From Gemmatirosa kalamazoonensis (GTDB taxonomy: Bacteria; Gemmatimonadota; Gemmatimonadetes; Gemmatimonadales; Gemmatimonadaceae): a stretch of 64,000 nt of DNA. Every line of letters starts with the position of its first letter. Position 1 is the stretch's first letter. This document shows positions 5,920 to 15,386 of the stretch, piece after piece. The notes beneath the pieces are model-generated. The model saw only the letters and a program-made list of their open reading frames with translations. It did no database searches and was not told the DNA's origin. Made by a program: the position numbers and the translations under genes. The DNA lies in contig NZ_CP007128.1 of the NCBI RefSeq assembly GCF_000522985.1, forward strand, positions 2,464,220 through 2,528,219. The letters run 5' to 3'.

Positions 5920-8505
5920 CTAACGGACGGGGTGGGCCAGCGCCTCGTAGGGCGCGTAGCCGCGCAGCGGCAAGAGACACGACTGCGCGTGCAGCGCGCC
6001 GGTCGCGAAGCCCTCGGCGAGCGCGCGACGGAGCAGCGTCACCGCGTCGGCCTGTCGACCGAGCGTCCCGGCGATGCACGCGCGGAACAGCGACGGCAGT
6101 CCCGTGGGGTACGGCTCCTCGACCCGCGCGAGCTCCGCCGCGACGCGCTCGGCGCGCGCGCGGTCGCCGGTGTGCGCGGCGGCGAGGCCGGTCCAGCCGA
6201 GGAGCCGGACGTCGCCCGGGTGTGCGGCCGACAGCGCGCGGAACATCGAGTCCGCACGCGCCCAGTCGCCGGCGAGCCCGGTGGCCGCCGCGCCGAGGAC
6301 GCGCGCGACGTCGGCGTCGCGGGGCGAGGTGGGTGCGTCGCGCGACGCCTCCGCCGCGCGGCCGAAGAGCGCCGTCGCCTCGGACGCGTGCTCGTGCGCC
6401 TCGAGCTCGACCGCCGTGTCGAACATGACCTGCGCCGCGCTGGTTCGCGGTTGCGCCGGGATTGTCAGTACCGCGCGCATGAGCGAGTCGACCGCGCCGA
6501 GCCTGCCTAACGCGACCAGCGTCCGCGCGTGGTCGTCGATGGCCGACAGCAGCGCGGGCTGCCGGGCCAGCCGCCGCCGGGTCTCGGCGAGCTCCTCGTC
6601 GTAGCGCCGCGCGAGGTGCAGCGCGCGGCCCAGGCGCGTGCCGTACTGGTCCCACGGCACGCTGGAGCGCTCGGCGTCGATGCGGCGCAGCACGGCCACG
6701 GCCTCGTCGTACCGGCCGATGTCGAGGGCCGTGTAGCCGGCGTGATAGAGCGCGAACTCCGACGCCGGCGCGGCGGCGAGCATCTCCCGCGCCGCTGCGT
6801 ACGCGCCGGCACGGTCGCCGCGGAGCGTGGCGCGCTGGCCGTCGAGCATCGTGCGGTCCAGCGGCGCGAGACGCGCGCGGCGCGGCTCCACGGTGCGGTC
6901 GAGCGAGTCCTCGCGGGCCGGATCGCCGAGGTTCGCCCACGCCGCCGCCTCCCACAGGCGCGGCGTCACGAAGTCGGAGTCGAGCGCCGCGGCGCGGTGC
7001 AGGAACGGGATCGCGCGCGCGTAGTCGCGGTGCGCGTACGCGTCGAGCCCCTGCACCCACGCCTGGTAGGCCTCGTACGTCGGCGGCTGGCTCGCCTCGC
7101 GGGCGAGCGCCGCGATGCGCGGGTCGAGCTCCGCGGCGAGCGCGCCGGCGACGCGCTGCCGCAGCGTGTGCACCGCGGCGAGCGGCTCGGCGCGCGGGGC
7201 GAGCACGGGCTCGAGGGCGCGCAGCACGCGGCCGCTCCGCGCGTCCACCACCCGCGCCTCGACGCCCACCGAGTCGCCCTCACGGAAGAACGCGCCGACG
7301 ACGACGGTGCCCGCGTGCGCCGCGCGCCCCGCCGCGGGCGCGTCGCTCGTCGAGTCGCGCGACGGGCGCGCGAGCGGCTCGACCACCTCGATGGTGCGCG
7401 TCTCGGTGAGCCCGCGGCTGATCCAGTCGGCGGCGATGCGGCCTAACGAAGCGAGCGTCGAGTCGCCGGTCCGGTTGTCGAACGCCACGACGACGACGCG
7501 CTTCGGGTCGAGCGCCGGCTCCGGAGCCCGCAGCGCCGCGACCGCGATCGCGCCGCCCACGGTGATCGCGCCTGCCGCGTACGCGACGAGAGCTCGGGTC
7601 GATCGCGTCGGGGAGCTTTTCACCGCAGAGGACGCAGAGGACGCAGAGGACACCTGACCGGTCGGGGCCCTCTGCGTCCTCTGCGTCCTCTGCGGTTCGA
7701 GCTGTTCGAGCAGCCCCGTCTCCGCGAGCCGTGCGGCGACGTCGCGCGCGAGCGTCGTCACCGACGCGTGCGGCGCGGTGCCGAGCTCGCGGTCGAGCCG
7801 CCTAACGAGCGCGTCGTACGCCGCGACCGCGGCCGCGAGCGCTTCGGGCGTACCCGGCGCCTTGATCGCATTCAGCACGAACAGCGCGGCGTCCGCCGAC
7901 GCCGGCTCCGCGTCGAGCCAGCGCTCGGCCAGCGCGCGGCAGTCGTCCCACCGGCGTGCGCGCGCCAGCTCGGTGCACCGTGCCGACGCGCTGCGCGCGA
8001 ACAGCGCCGCGAGCCGCGCGCGCTCCCGCTCGCGCCAGTGGTCGAACTCCGGCGCGTCGTCCACGTACACGCCGTCGAGAAACGGTCCCGCGTAGAGCGC
8101 CGTCACGCGCTCGTCGTCGCCCGCCGCGGCGGCGGCGGTGAGCGCAAGCGCATCGACGTCGAGCGGCGCGCCGTCGGCGAGGAGCACCTCGTCGGCGAGC
8201 GCGCACAGCGCATCGCGGCCGAGCGAGCGGCGCAGGTGGCTCAGCGCGTCGGAGAGCGAGTTGCGCGCGCGGTCCTCGTCGCGCCCGCCCCAGAACACGC
8301 CGATCAGCCGGTCGCGCGTCGCGCGGCGGCCGGCGCGCAGGGCGAGCCACGCGAGCACCGCGAGCTTGCGCGGCCGTGTGGCGAGCGACGGCTCGTCGCG
8401 CCCCGCGGGATCGAGCAGTGCCAGGCGGCCGAGCGTCACGAGTCGGAAGCGACCCACGGGGATCGCATGCCGGGCGCGCGTCGTCCCCCGATGCGTTCGC
8501 TCCAT
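5920..8505 (-). CDS. BTAD/SARP-type transcriptional regulator with membrane anchor and TPR sensor domain
   Basis: The protein has 861 aa. The N-terminus [14 protein letters not shown] starts an OmpR-like DNA-binding domain, followed by a bacterial transcriptional activation domain ([18 protein letters not shown], then [29 protein letters not shown]). A linker encoded by an in-frame hairpin repeat follows (about residues 270-295), then one transmembrane helix (AYAAGAITVGGAIAVAAL, about 305-325). The exported part starts with a CsgG/FlgO-like strand (VVVVAFDNRTGDSTLASLG) and continues as TPR-like helices to the C-terminus. The layout resembles one-component CadC-like regulators. The stop TAG lies in the motif CGTTAGGC. 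The next gene (5309-5908) starts 11 nt downstream, so it may head the GMC-puuD operon. The first 260 residues are nearly identical to the protein at 11274-14654. Confidence 0.85.
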   Translation of the reverse strand: MERTHRGTTRARHAIPVGRFRLVTLGRLALLDPAGRDEPSLATRPRKLAVLAWLALRAGRRATRDRLIGVFWGGRDEDRARNSLSDALSHLRRSLGRDALCALADEVLLADGAPLDVDALALTAAAAAGDDERVTALYAGPFLDGVYVDDAPEFDHWRERERARLAALFARSASARCTELARARRWDDCRALAERWLDAEPASADAALFVLNAIKAPGTPEALAAAVAAYDALVRRLDRELGTAPHASVTTLARDVAARLAETGLLEQLEPQRTQRTQRAPTGQVSSASSASSAVKSSPTRSTRALVAYAAGAITVGGAIAVAALRAPEPALDPKRVVVVAFDNRTGDSTLASLGRIAADWISRGLTETRTIEVVEPLARPSRDSTSDAPAAGRAAHAGTVVVGAFFREGDSVGVEARVVDARSGRVLRALEPVLAPRAEPLAAVHTLRQRVAGALAAELDPRIAALAREASQPPTYEAYQAWVQGLDAYAHRDYARAIPFLHRAAALDSDFVTPRLWEAAAWANLGDPAREDSLDRTVEPRRARLAPLDRTMLDGQRATLRGDRAGAYAAAREMLAAAPASEFALYHAGYTALDIGRYDEAVAVLRRIDAERSSVPWDQYGTRLGRALHLARRYDEELAETRRRLARQPALLSAIDDHARTLVALGRLGAVDSLMRAVLTIPAQPRTSAAQVMFDTAVELEAHEHASEATALFGRAAEASRDAPTSPRDADVARVLGAAATGLAGDWARADSMFRALSAAHPGDVRLLGWTGLAAAHTGDRARAERVAAELARVEEPYPTGLPSLFRACIAGTLGRQADAVTLLRRALAEGFATGALHAQSCLLPLRGYAPYEALAHPVR
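7622..7697. repeat. In-frame tandem-unit hairpin inside the BTAD gene
   Basis: Three 9-bp units GCAGAGGAC (7625-7651) are followed, after a loop of about 17 nt, by the inverted units at 7669-7697. It encodes the low-complexity linker EPQRTQRTQRAPTGQ and SSASSASSAV between the BTAD and transmembrane parts. The same unit reappears between genes at 32973-33152. The similarity between the two BTAD paralogues ends about 28 bp from this hairpin. Confidence 0.9.
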
Positions 8506-8661
8506 CGGTGTCCTCCGGTCCGGCGCGAAATGTACGACCGTGTCCGGGGACCGGCCAGCAGACCGCCTAACATCCTGCGCCGCAACGTGTTGAACGCGTT
8601 GGGAGGGAGATCAGGCACGCCGCCTACCGTTCACGCACACCTAACGCGACGGAGGACGACG

Positions 8662-9075
8662 ATGGAGACCATGCAGCAGATCACCGACTATCAGCGGGTG
8701 TGGTCCGATGGGCTGAACCGCGGCGACGTGTCGACCGCCGACGAGGCGTTCGCCCCCGACTGCACCATCCACTTCATCGGCCTTCCCGAGCCGGTGCGCG
8801 GCGTCGAGGCGTGGAAGCAGCTCGTCGCGGGCTTCCTCACGGCGTTCCCCGACATGCACTTCACGATGGACGAGGGAATCGTCTCCGGCGACCGGGTCGC
8901 CTGGCGCTGGCACGCGCGCGGCACGCACATGGGCCCACTCGGCCCGCTGCCGGCCACCGGCCGAGCGGTGTCGATCTGGGGGCTCATCGTCGACCACGTG
9001 GTGGACGGGCGCGTGGTGGAGCGGTGGGAGCAGTTCGACCAGACGGGGATGCTGCAGCAGCTCGGCGTGCAGTGA
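8662..9075 (+). CDS. SnoaL-like polyketide cyclase/NTF2-fold protein
   Basis: The protein has 137 aa and begins METMQQITDYQRVWSDGLN. It has the SnoaL pattern: FAPDCTIHFIGLPEPVRG, a FPDMHFTMDEGIVSGDRVAWRW core strand and the C-terminal VVERWEQFDQTGMLQQLG. The family uses an alpha+beta barrel to cyclise or isomerise small substrates, and many members are of unknown function. The start is ATG at 8662, preceded by GGAGGACGACG. It is divergent from the BTAD gene across 156 nt. It leads a forward run with an SDR, a second SnoaL protein and an alpha/beta hydrolase. The substrate cannot be told from sequence. Confidence 0.88.
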   Translation: METMQQITDYQRVWSDGLNRGDVSTADEAFAPDCTIHFIGLPEPVRGVEAWKQLVAGFLTAFPDMHFTMDEGIVSGDRVAWRWHARGTHMGPLGPLPATGRAVSIWGLIVDHVVDGRVVERWEQFDQTGMLQQLGVQ

Positions 9076-9116
9076 TCGAACCCGAACCCGAAGCGACTGC
9101 CTAACGGAGAGGAGCG

Positions 9117-9875
9117 ATGGATCTGAAGCTGCGAGGGAAGTGCGCCGTCGTCACGGGTGCCAGCCGCGGCATCGGCCGCGCGATCGCGCTGCGGCTGGCC
9201 GACGAGGGTGCGGGCGTCGCCATCTGCGCCCGCGGCGAGCCGGCGCTGCGCGAGGTCGAGGCGGAGCTGCGCGAGCGCGGCGGCCCGGTATACGCCGCGC
9301 CGTGCGACGTGAGCGATCCGGCGGCGCTCGACGCCCATCTCGACGCCGCGCGGGCCGAGCTCGGACGCGTCGACATCCTCGTCAACAACCCGAGCGGCTT
9401 CGGCTTCGGCGACGACGAGGCGACGTGGGCGTCGAACCTCGCCGTGGACCTCATGGCCGCGGTGCGCGCGAGCTGGAAGGTGACGCCGTGGATGGCCGCC
9501 GCGGGCGGCGGCGCCATCGTCCACATCTCGTCCATCGCGGCGCTGGAGGCGCTTGGCTTCCCGCCCGCGTACAGCGCGTCGAAGGCGGCGCTCGTGAGCC
9601 ACTCCAAGTCGCTCGCCGTCGCGCTCGGGCCGCAGAAGATCCGCGTCAACGCCGTGACACCGGGCTCGATCGAGTTCCCGGGCGGGATCTGGGACCAGAT
9701 GCGGCAGGGGAATCCGGACTTCTACGGCGCCGTGCTCGGGACGATCCCGTTAGGCCGCATGGGCACGCCCGAGGAGGTCGCCGATGTCGTGGCGTTCCTG
9801 GTGTCGGAGCGGGCGAGCTGGGTGACCGGCGCGTGCATCGTCGTCGACGGTGCGCAGCACAAGGGCAACCTCTGA
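9117..9875 (+). CDS. Short-chain dehydrogenase/reductase (SDR), classical type
   Basis: The protein has 252 aa, the normal length for the family. The N-terminal nucleotide-binding motif TGASRGIGRAIALRLAD fits the TGxxxGxG pattern. The structural motif is changed to NNPSG where NNAG is usual. The catalytic triad is Ser in HISSIAAL, then YSASK with Tyr and Lys separated by three residues. The C-terminus has VAFLVSERASWVTGACIVVDG, typical of 3-oxoacyl-ACP reductase-like enzymes. An Arg in the first loop (ICARGEP) hints at NADP preference. A strong ribosome site GGAGAGGAG precedes the ATG. It sits between two SnoaL genes and probably acts on the same small molecule. Confidence 0.92.
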   Translation: MDLKLRGKCAVVTGASRGIGRAIALRLADEGAGVAICARGEPALREVEAELRERGGPVYAAPCDVSDPAALDAHLDAARAELGRVDILVNNPSGFGFGDDEATWASNLAVDLMAAVRASWKVTPWMAAAGGGAIVHISSIAALEALGFPPAYSASKAALVSHSKSLAVALGPQKIRVNAVTPGSIEFPGGIWDQMRQGNPDFYGAVLGTIPLGRMGTPEEVADVVAFLVSERASWVTGACIVVDGAQHKGNL

Positions 9876-9879
9876 GCAC

Positions 9880-10320
9880 ATGACCATGTCGACCACACTC
9901 ACCGAAGATCGCGTCGCCGCCCGCCTCGCGCACGTCGAGGAGCACGCACGCGCGGAGAACGCGCACGAGCTGGACGCGCTCGTCGCCACGTTCGGCGACC
10001 GACCGTTCTGGGAGGACCGCGCGAGCAGCGAGACGCACCAGGGCCGCGACGGCGTGCACGCGTACTACGCCGACCTGTTCGCCGGCTTCCCGGACTTCCA
10101 CTTCTACGTCGATCGCCGACACGTTGCGGCGGACGCGGTGATCCTCGAGGTGACGGTGCACGGCACGCACACCGGCACCTGGAAGGGGATCCCGCCGACC
10201 GGGCGCCACGTGACGTTCCCGGTGTGCGTCGTCTTCACGTTCGACGACACGGACCGCATCCAGGCGGAGACGGCCTACTTCGACCGCCTAACGGTCCTCA
10301 CCCAGCTCGGCGTCGCCTGA
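9880..10320 (+). CDS. Second SnoaL-like cyclase/NTF2-fold protein
   Basis: The protein has 146 aa from ATG at 9880, or 144 aa from ATG at 9886. The ribosome site is weak and does not decide between them. SnoaL features are AYYADLFAGFPDFHFYVDRR, GTHTGTWKGIPPTGRHV and the end FDRLTVLTQLGV. It resembles the protein at 8662-9075 in domain plan but is clearly diverged, so it is a paralogue with a distinct substrate or a heteromeric partner. It begins 5 nt after the SDR stop, which supports one operon. The motif GCCTAACG at 10286 falls here in the CTA-ACG phase, encoding Leu-Thr. Confidence 0.85.
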   Translation: MTMSTTLTEDRVAARLAHVEEHARAENAHELDALVATFGDRPFWEDRASSETHQGRDGVHAYYADLFAGFPDFHFYVDRRHVAADAVILEVTVHGTHTGTWKGIPPTGRHVTFPVCVVFTFDDTDRIQAETAYFDRLTVLTQLGVA

Positions 10321-10336
10321 CGGCGGAGTGTCCGAC

Positions 10337-11338
10337 ATGCCCGACACACCCGGCTGCCGCACGACCACGGTACCGACGCGCGACGATCCCGCCCGGGACG
10401 CGCTGTTCCGGAATCTGCTCGACAACCCGCCGTTCCCGGCTGGCAGTTCGCTCGAGGCGCAGCGCGACATCCTGGACGCGCTGCAATCGATCAATCCCGA
10501 CCTGCCAGCTGACGCGGCCGTTCGTCAGGTCACCCTGGCGACGGGAGCGCGCGCGGAGCTCGTCACCCCTCCGGAAGCACACGATGCTCGCGCCATCCTG
10601 TATACGCATGGGGGTGCGTTCGTCAATGGGCGCTCGGCAGGGGTGTGGCAGTACCCGGTGTACCGCATCGCCGCCACCGCCGGCGCCAAGCTCCTTCATG
10701 TCCTCCATCGCCTGGCGCCCGAGCATCCCTTTCCGGCAGCACGAGACGACGTCCTCGCCGCCTACGACCATCTGCTGCGCACCGGCTACGACCCCGAGCA
10801 GATCGTGTTCGTCGCCGATTCTGCCGGCGTGAACATCGCCCTGACGGCACTGCTCGCCCTCCGCGCTCGAGGAGCGCCGATGCCGGCCGGTCTCGTGAGC
10901 ATCGGCGGATGGATCGACCTAACGGACCGCGACGAATCGTCACAAGAGGGTCCGCTGGATCCGCTCGCCATTCCAGCGCAGCTCAACGCCGCGGCCCGCG
11001 CATACCTCGGGCACACGGACGCGCGCTCGGCCGCCGCGAATCCGCTGCATGCCGACTTGCACGGGCTGCCACCCACGCTCTTGCTGGTGGGCGGGAGTGA
11101 ATTGCTGAAGGCGGATGCGCTACGGTTCAGCGACCGGGCGTGTCGAGCGCGTGTCGAGGTTCATGTCGAGGTGTGGGAGGGGCTGCTCCACGGGTGGTAC
11201 CTCTTCGCCAACGGCGTCGCCGACGCCGAGGCCACGTATCGGCGAGTCGGCGACGAGGTGCGCCAGCGATGTCTCAGCCGAGCCGAGCCAGGAGCTCGCG
11301 CGCGGCAACGAGATCGGGCGTCTCGAGCCCCTCGGTGA
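10337..11338 (+). CDS. Alpha/beta hydrolase of the hormone-sensitive lipase (HSL) family
   Basis: The protein has 333 aa from ATG at 10337, preferred because GGCGGAG lies 8 nt upstream. GTG at 10328 would add three residues. The oxyanion motif HGGAF is at about 91-95 and the nucleophile is Ser152 in VADSAGVN, slightly off the usual GDSAGG. The acid region is GGSELLKADALRF and the His lies in EGLLHGWYLF. This is a complete HSL-type esterase triad. The last 20 or so residues are Arg-rich and are read from sequence antisense to the C-terminus of the convergent BTAD-ATPase gene (65-bp overlap). The native stop may therefore have been lost. Confidence 0.87.
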   Translation: MPDTPGCRTTTVPTRDDPARDALFRNLLDNPPFPAGSSLEAQRDILDALQSINPDLPADAAVRQVTLATGARAELVTPPEAHDARAILYTHGGAFVNGRSAGVWQYPVYRIAATAGAKLLHVLHRLAPEHPFPAARDDVLAAYDHLLRTGYDPEQIVFVADSAGVNIALTALLALRARGAPMPAGLVSIGGWIDLTDRDESSQEGPLDPLAIPAQLNAAARAYLGHTDARSAAANPLHADLHGLPPTLLLVGGSELLKADALRFSDRACRARVEVHVEVWEGLLHGWYLFANGVADAEATYRRVGDEVRQRCLSRAEPGARARQRDRASRAPR

Positions 11339-14300
11339 ACCAGTCGTGGACGCGAGCGAGCGTGTCGCGGGCGCGCGCACGCTCGTCGCGGGCCTGCCAT
11401 ACGCGCGCGGCGGTCGTCGCCGCGCGCAGCTCGAGCGACCGCGCGTCGCGCGCGCGGGCATCCGAGAGCGCGCGCTCGAGGCACGCGTCGATCTCCCCCG
11501 CGTCCCCGCCGGCAGGCACCAGCGCCTCGGCGCGCAGGCGTTCCAGCTCGGAGTCCCAGTAGTGGTCCGCCGTGGTCGCGGAGCACTCGAGCCCCTCCAC
11601 CGTCGCGGCGAGCGCGTCGTCGACGCGCCCGGCGTGCAGGCACGCGTCGGCGAGGATGGCGAGGAACTGCGGCCGCGCGATCAGCGAGCCCGCCGCCAGC
11701 TGCCCCGCGAGGCTGTCGCGGATCTCCGTGATGCCTTCGTCCACGCGTCCCTGCATCGCGACCGCCCAGCCGTGCAGCACCATCCCCCACGCGAGCGTGG
11801 TGACGATGTCGCGCTCGCGCGAGAGGGCGACCACGGTCTCCGCGTACCGCAGCGTGCCGGGCACGTCGCGCAGGAAGTGATGCACGAACGCGCCGAACAG
11901 CGGCGCGAAGCCGCGCGCCTCCGGGTGCGGCACGGCGTCGGCGAGCGCCAGCGCGGCGTGGAGCTGGCGCAGCGCCTGGTCCGGGTAGCCGAGCACCCAC
12001 AGCGTGCGCGCGTACTCCGACGCCAGGTTGACTCCCGGCTCGACGGGGAACGACACGAACAGCGGGCTGAGATCGAGCCCGTACGCGGCGAGCCCGCGCT
12101 CGAAGTGCGTCAGCGCGCGGCGGTGCTCGCCCATGTGATGCAGCGTGACGGAGAGCGCGTTGTGCGCCGTCACGAGCATCGCCCGGTCGCCGACGCGCTC
12201 GGCCATCTCGAGCAGCTCCTCGCCGATCTCGATCGCGACGTCGAGCTTCGCCGCCACGACGTAGTACCCCCACATGCCGCCGCCGACGGCGAACAGCTCC
12301 GGGCGCGCGCCGAGCTGCTTCCACAGCTCGAACGCGCGGGCCGCGGCCACGCCGACCTCGGGGTATGCGAGCCCCTGCAGGGCGCCTAACGCCGCCGCGA
12401 GGGTGCTCTGCAGGTGCAGCTCCTGATCGGTGCGCTCGGGTGTGTCGGGGAGCTGCGCGACGAGCCGCAGCGCGCGCCGCGACAGCGCCACCGCCTCCTG
12501 GTTCGCGAACACCCGCGCCGCGCCCTGCGCCGCGACGAGCATGTGCTCCACGGCGCGCCGCGTGTCGCGCGCCGCCTCGAACAGCGCGGCGAGCTCCGTC
12601 GCGATCTCGGCACGTCGCTCGCCGTACGCGTCGAGCAGCGCCTGCGCCCCGCGCGCGCTGAACGACACGCGTCGCGACGGCGCGAGCGCGGCGTACAGCG
12701 CGTTCTGGTAGAGCACGTGCACGAAGCGGTAGCGCACGTCGAGCGTGCCGTCGGGCAGCTCGTGCTCTCGCCCGCGCCGCACGAACCGGTACACGCGATC
12801 CAGCACGTCGAGCCGCTCCTCCACGTCGGCCGGGTCGGCGCCGATGATGGCGGCGACGATGGCGGAGTCGAACTCGTAGCCCTGCACGCTCGCCGCGGCG
12901 AGCAGTCGTCGGTCGTCCTCGCCGAGCTGCTCGATCTTGCGCTGGATCATGCCGCGGATCGATTCGGGGAGGTCGTGCTCGATCGCGGGCACCGACTGCG
13001 CCAGCGCCCACCGCCCGCCCGCGTCGGAGACCACGCCGCGCGTGCGCAGGTCGCGCAGCAGGTCGGCCATGAACAGCGGGCTTCCCTCCGTCTTCGCGTG
13101 GATCAGCGCGGCGAGGCTCGGCGGGAAGTCGTGCCCCGGGAACTCGAGCCACAGGTACTGCTCCACGTCGCCCGGCGTGAGGAACTCGAGCGCGAGCTCG
13201 CGGCACACGCCGCGCGCCTGCAGGTCGAGCTTGAGCTGCGCGAACGGGTGCCGGCCCAACGCCAGCTCCGCCGGCCGCACGGTGACGACGACGAGGAGCC
13301 GCATGCCGCCGAGTCGCGTGCCGAGGTACGCCAGCACGTCCACCGTGGACAGGTCCGCCCAGTGCAGGTCGTCGAGGAAGAGCACCACCGGCGCGGCGCG
13401 CGACAGCTCGTCGAGGAACGCGCCGAGCTCGCGCTTCAGCCGCTCCTGCGAGCTCGCCTGCACGCGCGCGAGCTCGCGACCCTCCGCGGAGTTCCCCGCC
13501 GCGGCGGGCGCGAGCTGGAGGTACCACGTGGGCGCGAGCCGCTTCATGAGCGTGGCCGCCGCGCCGTCCTGCCGCAGCACGTCGAGCGCCTCGAGGATCG
13601 GTAGATACGCCTCGGTGCCCGCGAGACGCTCGGAGCAGCGGCCGCGCGCGACGCGACACGCTCGCGTGGCGCTCGACACCTCCGCGAGGAACTCCTCGAC
13701 GAGCGTCGTCTTGCCGATCCCCGGCTCGCCGGCGACGCTGAGCAGCGCGCCGCGGCCGCCCTCCGCGGCGGCGAGCGCCTGACGCAGCGACTGCCGCTCC
13801 TGCGCGCGGCCCACCGTGTGCCGCGGCGCGGCGGCCGACGGTCGCGCCGTCGTGTCGACGCGACCCTGCGCCGCGAGCCGTGCGGCGACGTCGCGCGCGA
13901 GCGTCGTCACGGACGCGTGCGGCGGCGCGCCGAGCTCGCGGTCGAGCCGCCTAACGAGCGCCTCGTACGCCGCGACCGTGGCGGCGAGCGCTTCGGGCGT
14001 GTCCGGCGCCTTGATCGCGTTCAGCACGAACAGCGCGGCGTCCGCCGACGCCGGCTCCGCGTCGAGCCAGCGCTCGGCCAGCGCGCGGCAGTCGTCCCAC
14101 CGGCGTGCGCGCGCCAGCGCGGTGCACCGCGTCGAGGCGCTGCGCGCGAACAGCGCCGCGAGCCGCGCCCGCTCCCGGTCGCGCCAGTGGTCGAACTCCG
14201 GCGCGTCGTCCACGTACACGCCGTCGAGGAACGGTCCGGCGTAGAGCGTCGTCACGCGCTCGTCGTCGCCCGCGGCGGCGGCGACAGTGAGCTCCAGCGC

Positions 14301-14654
14301 GTCGACGTCGAGCGGCGCGCCGTCGGCGAGGAGCACCTCGTCGGCGAGCGCGCACAGCGCATCGCGGCCGAGCGAGCGGCGCAGGTGGCTCAGCGCGTCG
14401 GAGAGCGAGTTGCGCGCGCGGTCCTCGTCGCGCCCGCCCCAGAACACGCCGATCAGCCGGTCGCGCGTCGCGCGGCGGCCGGCGCGCAGCGCGAGCCACG
14501 CGAGCACCGCGAGCTTGCGCGGCCGCGTGGCGAGCGACGGCTCGTCGCGTCCGTCCTCGTCGAGCAGTGCGAGGCGGCCGAGCGTGACGAGTCGGAAGCG
14601 ACCCGTCCGGCGCTCGTGCCGTGCGTGCGTCTTCTGCCGCTCCGTTCGCTCCAT
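11274..14654 (-). CDS. BTAD/SARP regulator fused to AAA-type ATPase and TPR domain (LuxR-family MalT-like architecture)
   Basis: The protein has 1126 aa. The first 260 residues repeat the DNA-binding and BTAD domains of the 5920-8505 protein almost exactly. It then diverges into an ATPase with Walker [14 protein letters not shown] at about 308-320 and Walker [13 protein letters not shown] near 420-432. About 600 residues of helical TPR-like repeats follow. The layout matches large STAND/SARP regulators such as AfsR-type proteins, which bind DNA when a ligand or partner releases the ATPase. There is no membrane segment, unlike its paralogue. The gene stands alone, convergent with the hydrolase and 65 nt upstream of the MocA gene. 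The target is unknown. Confidence 0.9.
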   Translation of the reverse strand: MERTERQKTHARHERRTGRFRLVTLGRLALLDEDGRDEPSLATRPRKLAVLAWLALRAGRRATRDRLIGVFWGGRDEDRARNSLSDALSHLRRSLGRDALCALADEVLLADGAPLDVDALELTVAAAAGDDERVTTLYAGPFLDGVYVDDAPEFDHWRDRERARLAALFARSASTRCTALARARRWDDCRALAERWLDAEPASADAALFVLNAIKAPDTPEALAATVAAYEALVRRLDRELGAPPHASVTTLARDVAARLAAQGRVDTTARPSAAAPRHTVGRAQERQSLRQALAAAEGGRGALLSVAGEPGIGKTTLVEEFLAEVSSATRACRVARGRCSERLAGTEAYLPILEALDVLRQDGAAATLMKRLAPTWYLQLAPAAAGNSAEGRELARVQASSQERLKRELGAFLDELSRAAPVVLFLDDLHWADLSTVDVLAYLGTRLGGMRLLVVVTVRPAELALGRHPFAQLKLDLQARGVCRELALEFLTPGDVEQYLWLEFPGHDFPPSLAALIHAKTEGSPLFMADLLRDLRTRGVVSDAGGRWALAQSVPAIEHDLPESIRGMIQRKIEQLGEDDRRLLAAASVQGYEFDSAIVAAIIGADPADVEERLDVLDRVYRFVRRGREHELPDGTLDVRYRFVHVLYQNALYAALAPSRRVSFSARGAQALLDAYGERRAEIATELAALFEAARDTRRAVEHMLVAAQGAARVFANQEAVALSRRALRLVAQLPDTPERTDQELHLQSTLAAALGALQGLAYPEVGVAAARAFELWKQLGARPELFAVGGGMWGYYVVAAKLDVAIEIGEELLEMAERVGDRAMLVTAHNALSVTLHHMGEHRRALTHFERGLAAYGLDLSPLFVSFPVEPGVNLASEYARTLWVLGYPDQALRQLHAALALADAVPHPEARGFAPLFGAFVHHFLRDVPGTLRYAETVVALSRERDIVTTLAWGMVLHGWAVAMQGRVDEGITEIRDSLAGQLAAGSLIARPQFLAILADACLHAGRVDDALAATVEGLECSATTADHYWDSELERLRAEALVPAGGDAGEIDACLERALSDARARDARSLELRAATTAARVWQARDERARARDTLARVHDWFTEGLETPDLVAARELLARLG

Positions 14655-14719
14655 CGGCGCCCTCCTCGGGCCGCCAATGTACGGCTGGCGCCGCAGCCCG
14701 CTACCTCTCGCCTAACAGC

Positions 14720-15310
14720 TCACCCGTCGAGGCGCGCGAGGTCGCCCTCGGTGTCCACGTCGAGCGCCGCCTCGTCCATCGCCACGCGCGTGACGGCCGC
14801 GCCGCGCGCCCGCAGCCACCCGCCCGCGCCCGCGTCGCCGGTGAGGTGCAGCAGCGCCTCCGCGTGCTCGCGCGCGAACAGCGCCGGCACGCCTAACGCG
14901 TCCCCGTACGTCGAGGCCACGACGCCGTACGGGCCGGGAAACGCCGCGACGAGCCGCCGGAGCGCCGCGGCGTCGACGAGCGGCTGGTCGACGAGCGTGA
15001 CGAGCACCGCATCGGCGCCCGCGTCGAGCGCCGCGCGCGCGCCGACGCGGAGGGACGACGCCATGCCGGTCTCCCACGCGTCGTTCATCACCGCGCTCAC
15101 CGGCAGCCCGTCGAGCGCCCGCCTAACGAGATCGGCGTGCGCGCCCAGAACCACGACCGCCGGCTCCGCCCCGGCGTCGAGCGCGGCGCGCGCGGCGCGG
15201 CGCACGAGCGGCTCGCCGTCGTGCAGAACGAGCTGCTTCGGGCGGCCGAGTCGTGTGGACGCGCCGGCGGCGAGCACCACGGCGGCGACGCGCTTGACGG
15301 GCATATCCAT
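14720..15310 (-). CDS. mocA: MocA-type molybdenum cofactor cytidylyltransferase
   Basis: The protein has 196 aa. The N-terminus [21 protein letters not shown] is the NTP-transferase signature LAAGxSxRxGxxK. A conserved [17 protein letters not shown] follows, with the metal-binding DQP, and [12 protein letters not shown] comes later. MocA proteins add CMP to molybdopterin to make the MCD cofactor used by CoxL/XDH-family enzymes. Placement directly divergent from coxS (76 nt between starts) fits this better than a MobA (GMP) role. ATG at 15310 was chosen; ATG at 15304 is a near alternative. Confidence 0.85.
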   Translation of the reverse strand: MDMPVKRVAAVVLAAGASTRLGRPKQLVLHDGEPLVRRAARAALDAGAEPAVVVLGAHADLVRRALDGLPVSAVMNDAWETGMASSLRVGARAALDAGADAVLVTLVDQPLVDAAALRRLVAAFPGPYGVVASTYGDALGVPALFAREHAEALLHLTGDAGAGGWLRARGAAVTRVAMDEAALDVDTEGDLARLDG

Positions 15311-15386
15311 GGGCTGCAAGCTAGCGGGCCAATCGGTGTACTGGCCGTCGACGTCCCACCGCAGGATCCGGGAAAGGGGGGATAGC

